Positions 12,531-14,974 of a DNA stretch of 14,974 bases are shown one piece after another. The notes under the pieces were generated by a model, which had not been told where the DNA came from, searched no databases, and worked only from the letters and a program-made list of their open reading frames with translations. Location: NCBI GenBank assembly GCA_045639045.1, contig JAZUCI010000106.1, positions 1 through 14,974 of the forward strand, given 5' to 3'. Source of the DNA: SIG402 sp045639045 (GTDB taxonomy: Bacteria; Bacillota; Clostridia; Christensenellales; Borkfalkiaceae). The position numbers and the translations under genes are program-made. Within the stretch, counting starts at the first letter, position 1. The number at the start of each line of letters is the position of its first letter.

Positions 12531-13427
12531 TTAAAATATAGCGTCTACAAAGCTTTCGCTATCAAATTCCGCAATATCGTCCATTTTTTCGCCCGTTCCA
12601 ACAAAGAGTACGGGGATTTCCATTTCCGAGCAAAGGGAGATAACGAAGCCCCCCTTGGCGGTGCCGTCCAACTTGGTTAACACGATGCCGTCTAACCCAA
12701 CCGCTTCGTTAAAGGTTTCCACTTGCGAAAGGGCGTTTTGCCCGGTGGTGGCATCCAAAACGATTAGGGTATATACGTTGGCTTCGGGGTATTCGCGGGT
12801 AATTACGCGGCGCATTTTTTTCAGTTCTTCCATCAAATTCGCCTTTACGTGTAACCGCCCGGCGGTATCAATGATAAGAACGTCCGTTTTTTTGGCTTTG
12901 GCGCTGCATATCGCGTCAAAAACCACGGCGGAAGGATCGCTACCTTCGCTACTTTTTACCACTTTTACTTTTGCGCGTTCCCCCCAAACCGAAAGTTGGT
13001 CTGCCGCTGCCGCGCGGAAGGTATCCGCCGCCGCAACCGTAACGCTTTGCTTTCTATCCGTAAAGTAGTGCGCAAGTTTGCCGATGGTGGTGGTTTTACC
13101 CACGCCGTTTACCCCAACGACCATCAAAACTGCGGGGGAAACGAAATCGTACACTTCCGCGCGGTCCAAATGCCCGATAAGGATATCCTTTAACGCGGAT
13201 TTTACGTCCTCTTCTTCCTTCAATTTTTCTTCCTTTACGGTTTCTTTTAGGTCGTCGATAATTTCCATTGCGGTGGTAACCGAAATATCCGAAGAAATCA
13301 ATACTTCTTCTAAATCATCGTAAAATTCTTCGCCGAACTTTCCGCCGCGGAACAGGGCGGAAAGTTTGCTTGCTAAAGAATCCTTGGTTTTTTTCAATGC
13401 GGAAGCGATTTTGGAGAAAAATCCCAT
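12531..13427 (-). CDS. ftsY: Signal recognition particle receptor FtsY
   Basis: Membrane-associated SRP GTPase that pairs with Ffh to hand ribosome-nascent chain complexes to the Sec translocon. The 298-aa product is the short form without a long acidic A domain. The N terminus, MGFFSKIASALKKTKDSLAS, looks like an amphipathic membrane-targeting helix. An NG domain follows with GVNGVGKTT (105-113), DTFRAAAADQL (135-145), DTAGRLH (187-193) and TKLDGTAKGG (251-260). The start lies 1 nt after the smc stop and is preceded by AGGGGG within smc, so translation is likely coupled. smc-ftsY linkage is standard in Firmicutes. Confidence 0.97.
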   Translation of the reverse strand: MGFFSKIASALKKTKDSLASKLSALFRGGKFGEEFYDDLEEVLISSDISVTTAMEIIDDLKETVKEEKLKEEEDVKSALKDILIGHLDRAEVYDFVSPAVLMVVGVNGVGKTTTIGKLAHYFTDRKQSVTVAAADTFRAAAADQLSVWGERAKVKVVKSSEGSDPSAVVFDAICSAKAKKTDVLIIDTAGRLHVKANLMEELKKMRRVITREYPEANVYTLIVLDATTGQNALSQVETFNEAVGLDGIVLTKLDGTAKGGFVISLCSEMEIPVLFVGTGEKMDDIAEFDSESFVDAIF

Positions 13428-13428
13428 A

Positions 13429-14974
13429 TTACGCCCCCTGTTCGTCCAGCATATCTTCTTTGATTTCCGAAAGTTTTACGGATACCATTTTGGATACGCC
13501 TTGTTCTTCCATGGTTACGCCGTATAACGCGTCCGCCATTTCCATGGTGGGCTTACGGTGGGTAATTACGATGAACTGCGTTCTTTCGGAGAACTTTTTA
13601 AGATAAGTTGCAAAGCGCTTGGTGTTTACTTCGTCCAGCGCCGCTTCAATTTCGTCCAGCACGCAGAAGGGCATGGGGCGCATTTGAATGATTGCAAATA
13701 AAATTGCGATAGCGGTAAGGGCGCGTTCCCCACCCGAAAGAAGGGATAGGCGACCGATTTTTTCCTTGCCCGGGGGTTGCGCTTTGATTGCAATACCCGC
13801 GCTTAAGGGGTCTTGCCCTTCTTCCACGGGTTCTACTTCCAAAAGCGCGTTGCCGCCGCCAAACAGTTCCCTGAAGGTTTGTTGGAAGTTTTCGTTGATT
13901 ACCTTGAAGCCTGCGTTGAAGGTGGAAAGCATTTCACCCGTCAGTTTTTCAAGCGCTTCTTCTAAATCCGCTTGCGCCTTTTCTACGTCCGCCTTTTGGG
14001 TGGACATTTCTTCGTAACGAACGGATACGTCCGCGTAGTCTTCTTCCGCGTTTAAGTTCACGTTTTTGATGTGCGAACGTTCGCGCTTTAACCTTGCGGT
14101 TTCGGCTAAACTGCCGTAGTCGTCGAAGTTTTCGTCCTTCATCAAAAGGCACGCTTCGTAATCCATTTCGTACGCTTCCTTAATGCTTTCGGCAAGGTGT
14201 TCTAAATCCGAATCAATTTTAGTAAGCGCGATATCTTCTTCCCCACGGCGCGCGTTGAGAAGTAAAATTTCGTTGTTGATGGTTTGCTTTTCTTCGTCCG
14301 TTTCCGCTTGCGCTTTCAGTAAATCGACCTTCTTTTCTTCCAATTCCTTCAAGCGGTTCTTCATTTCCACGATGACGTTTTGTTCTTCTTCCGAAAGGGC
14401 GACCTTCGCCGCTTGTTCGGCTAAAAGAAGCAGGATACGTTCGTTGTTGGAAAGGGTTTCGCGTTCGGATGCGGATTCGGTATCCGCCACCGTAATAGCG
14501 CCCGTTAAGCGGTCGATATCCGCAGCGATGGTGGCAATTTCCGCCACGAGTTCCGCGCGGTCAACCGCACGCGCCGTGGTGGCGTCCATCAATTCGTCCC
14601 TGCGGCGTTTTAAGGATTCCAATTCTTCCGCAAGGCGTTGTTGATCCATTTCCGAAGGCACTACGCCGCCGTTTTCCCCCGCAAGCGCGGTTTGTTCGGC
14701 AATCATGGTAATGGTGCTTTCAATAACCGCGATTTCTTCTGCGTAAGTATCAATTTCGTCCGAAATACGCTTATATTCCGCGGCGAAGGCTAACGCCTTT
14801 TCGTTGGCGATTACGTACGCTTGTTGGTTTTGACGGATATTTTCGCGGATGGTTTCAATTTCTTCAGCCATACGCGCTTGTCTTTCGGTAAATTCTTCTA
14901 CCAAACGTTCGCCCTTCGTCAAAGATTCCTTTGCGCGGGCTACGTCCGCTTCTACGCCGGCAAGCTGTTTATGA
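13429..14974 (-). CDS. smc: Chromosome segregation protein SMC, C-terminal part (runs off window)
   Basis: SMC is the ATPase subunit of condensin, which with ScpA and ScpB compacts and separates chromosomes. The frame is open to the window edge, so the start is not here; 514 codons are visible. Most of this is heptad-rich, Glu/Lys/Ala-rich coiled coil (about 13.95-14.97 kb), the returning arm after the hinge. It ends in the C-terminal head half: the ABC signature LSGGERALTAIAILFAI (near 13.70-13.74 kb), Walker B with FCVLDEIEAALDEVN (near 13.62-13.66 kb) and the switch histidine segment FIVITHRKPTMEMAD. The N-terminal Walker A half and the hinge lie beyond base 14974. ftsY starts 1 nt after the stop. 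Confidence 0.96.
   Translation of the reverse strand, partial: HKQLAGVEADVARAKESLTKGERLVEEFTERQARMAEEIETIRENIRQNQQAYVIANEKALAFAAEYKRISDEIDTYAEEIAVIESTITMIAEQTALAGENGGVVPSEMDQQRLAEELESLKRRRDELMDATTARAVDRAELVAEIATIAADIDRLTGAITVADTESASERETLSNNERILLLLAEQAAKVALSEEEQNVIVEMKNRLKELEEKKVDLLKAQAETDEEKQTINNEILLLNARRGEEDIALTKIDSDLEHLAESIKEAYEMDYEACLLMKDENFDDYGSLAETARLKRERSHIKNVNLNAEEDYADVSVRYEEMSTQKADVEKAQADLEEALEKLTGEMLSTFNAGFKVINENFQQTFRELFGGGNALLEVEPVEEGQDPLSAGIAIKAQPPGKEKIGRLSLLSGGERALTAIAILFAIIQMRPMPFCVLDEIEAALDEVNTKRFATYLKKFSERTQFIVITHRKPTMEMADALYGVTMEEQGVSKMVSVKLSEIKEDMLDEQGA

Noticed and set aside
14183..14644. Ser-rich open frame (153 codons) on the plus strand opposite smc
   Set aside because: It is antisense to the SMC coiled coil; the Ser/Ala-rich composition is what the complement of Glu/Ala-rich codons gives.
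14920..14922. TTG codon as a start for the SMC fragment
   Set aside because: The frame stays open to the window edge and the visible protein is only the C-terminal part of SMC; the TTG is an internal leucine codon.
1..14974. Mobile elements, CRISPR arrays, tRNA/rRNA genes, SRP RNA, prophage or defence genes
   Set aside because: I looked on both strands and saw no transposase-like frames, terminal repeats, spaced direct repeats or RNA gene signatures. The window is almost fully occupied by housekeeping genes.

Overview
The window is a conserved bacterial housekeeping cluster in which every supported gene lies on the minus strand. The order, read 5'->3' on that strand (from high to low coordinates), is: smc (C-terminal part) - ftsY - metallophosphoesterase - ylxM - ffh - rpsP - khpA - rimM - trmD - rbgA - rnhB - yraN - rplS - PMT-type glycosyltransferase - comM/yifB - dprA - topA (N-terminal part). 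The smc-ftsY-ylxM-ffh-rpsP-khpA-rimM-trmD block, together with rbgA, rnhB and the comM-dprA-topA run, is the arrangement typical of Firmicutes, and Clostridia in particular. The protein sequences, Shine-Dalgarno sites and sigma-A-like promoters agree. I infer an uncultured Clostridia-type organism but cannot name a genus.

From 11.55 to 14.97 kb are smc, ftsY (1 nt apart) and a cytoplasmic calcineurin-like phosphoesterase, ending in a strong hairpin terminator. The upstream arm of the next promoter is buried in that terminator. A perfect consensus TTGACA-N17-TATAAT promoter then starts ylxM-ffh-rpsP-khpA-rimM-trmD-rbgA-rnhB-yraN (5.93-11.45 kb), a compact operon with several overlapping genes. 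It joins protein targeting (SRP), ribosome assembly (S16, RimM, RbgA, KhpA), tRNA modification (TrmD) and nucleic-acid maintenance (RNase HII, YraN).

rplS is not in its usual place beside trmD. It sits alone at 5.42-5.77 kb behind a run of about seven helically phased A-tracts, a good promoter and a roughly 60-nt leader, and it has its own terminator. A 305-bp gap carries that terminator, two promoter candidates and a leader hairpin. It is followed by a membrane mannosyltransferase-like protein with an unusual extracytoplasmic domain inserted after its first membrane helix. comM follows 4 nt later with no visible Shine-Dalgarno site. Another terminator-like hairpin separates comM from dprA and topA, for which I see no promoter of their own.

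I found no mobile element, CRISPR array, tRNA, rRNA or obvious foreign island. The observations worth a second look are regulatory (terminator/promoter overlap, phased A-tracts, rplS leader, poly-G Shine-Dalgarno sites) and architectural (the two inserted genes, relocated rplS, PMT domain layout). None amounts to a clear new multi-gene system.
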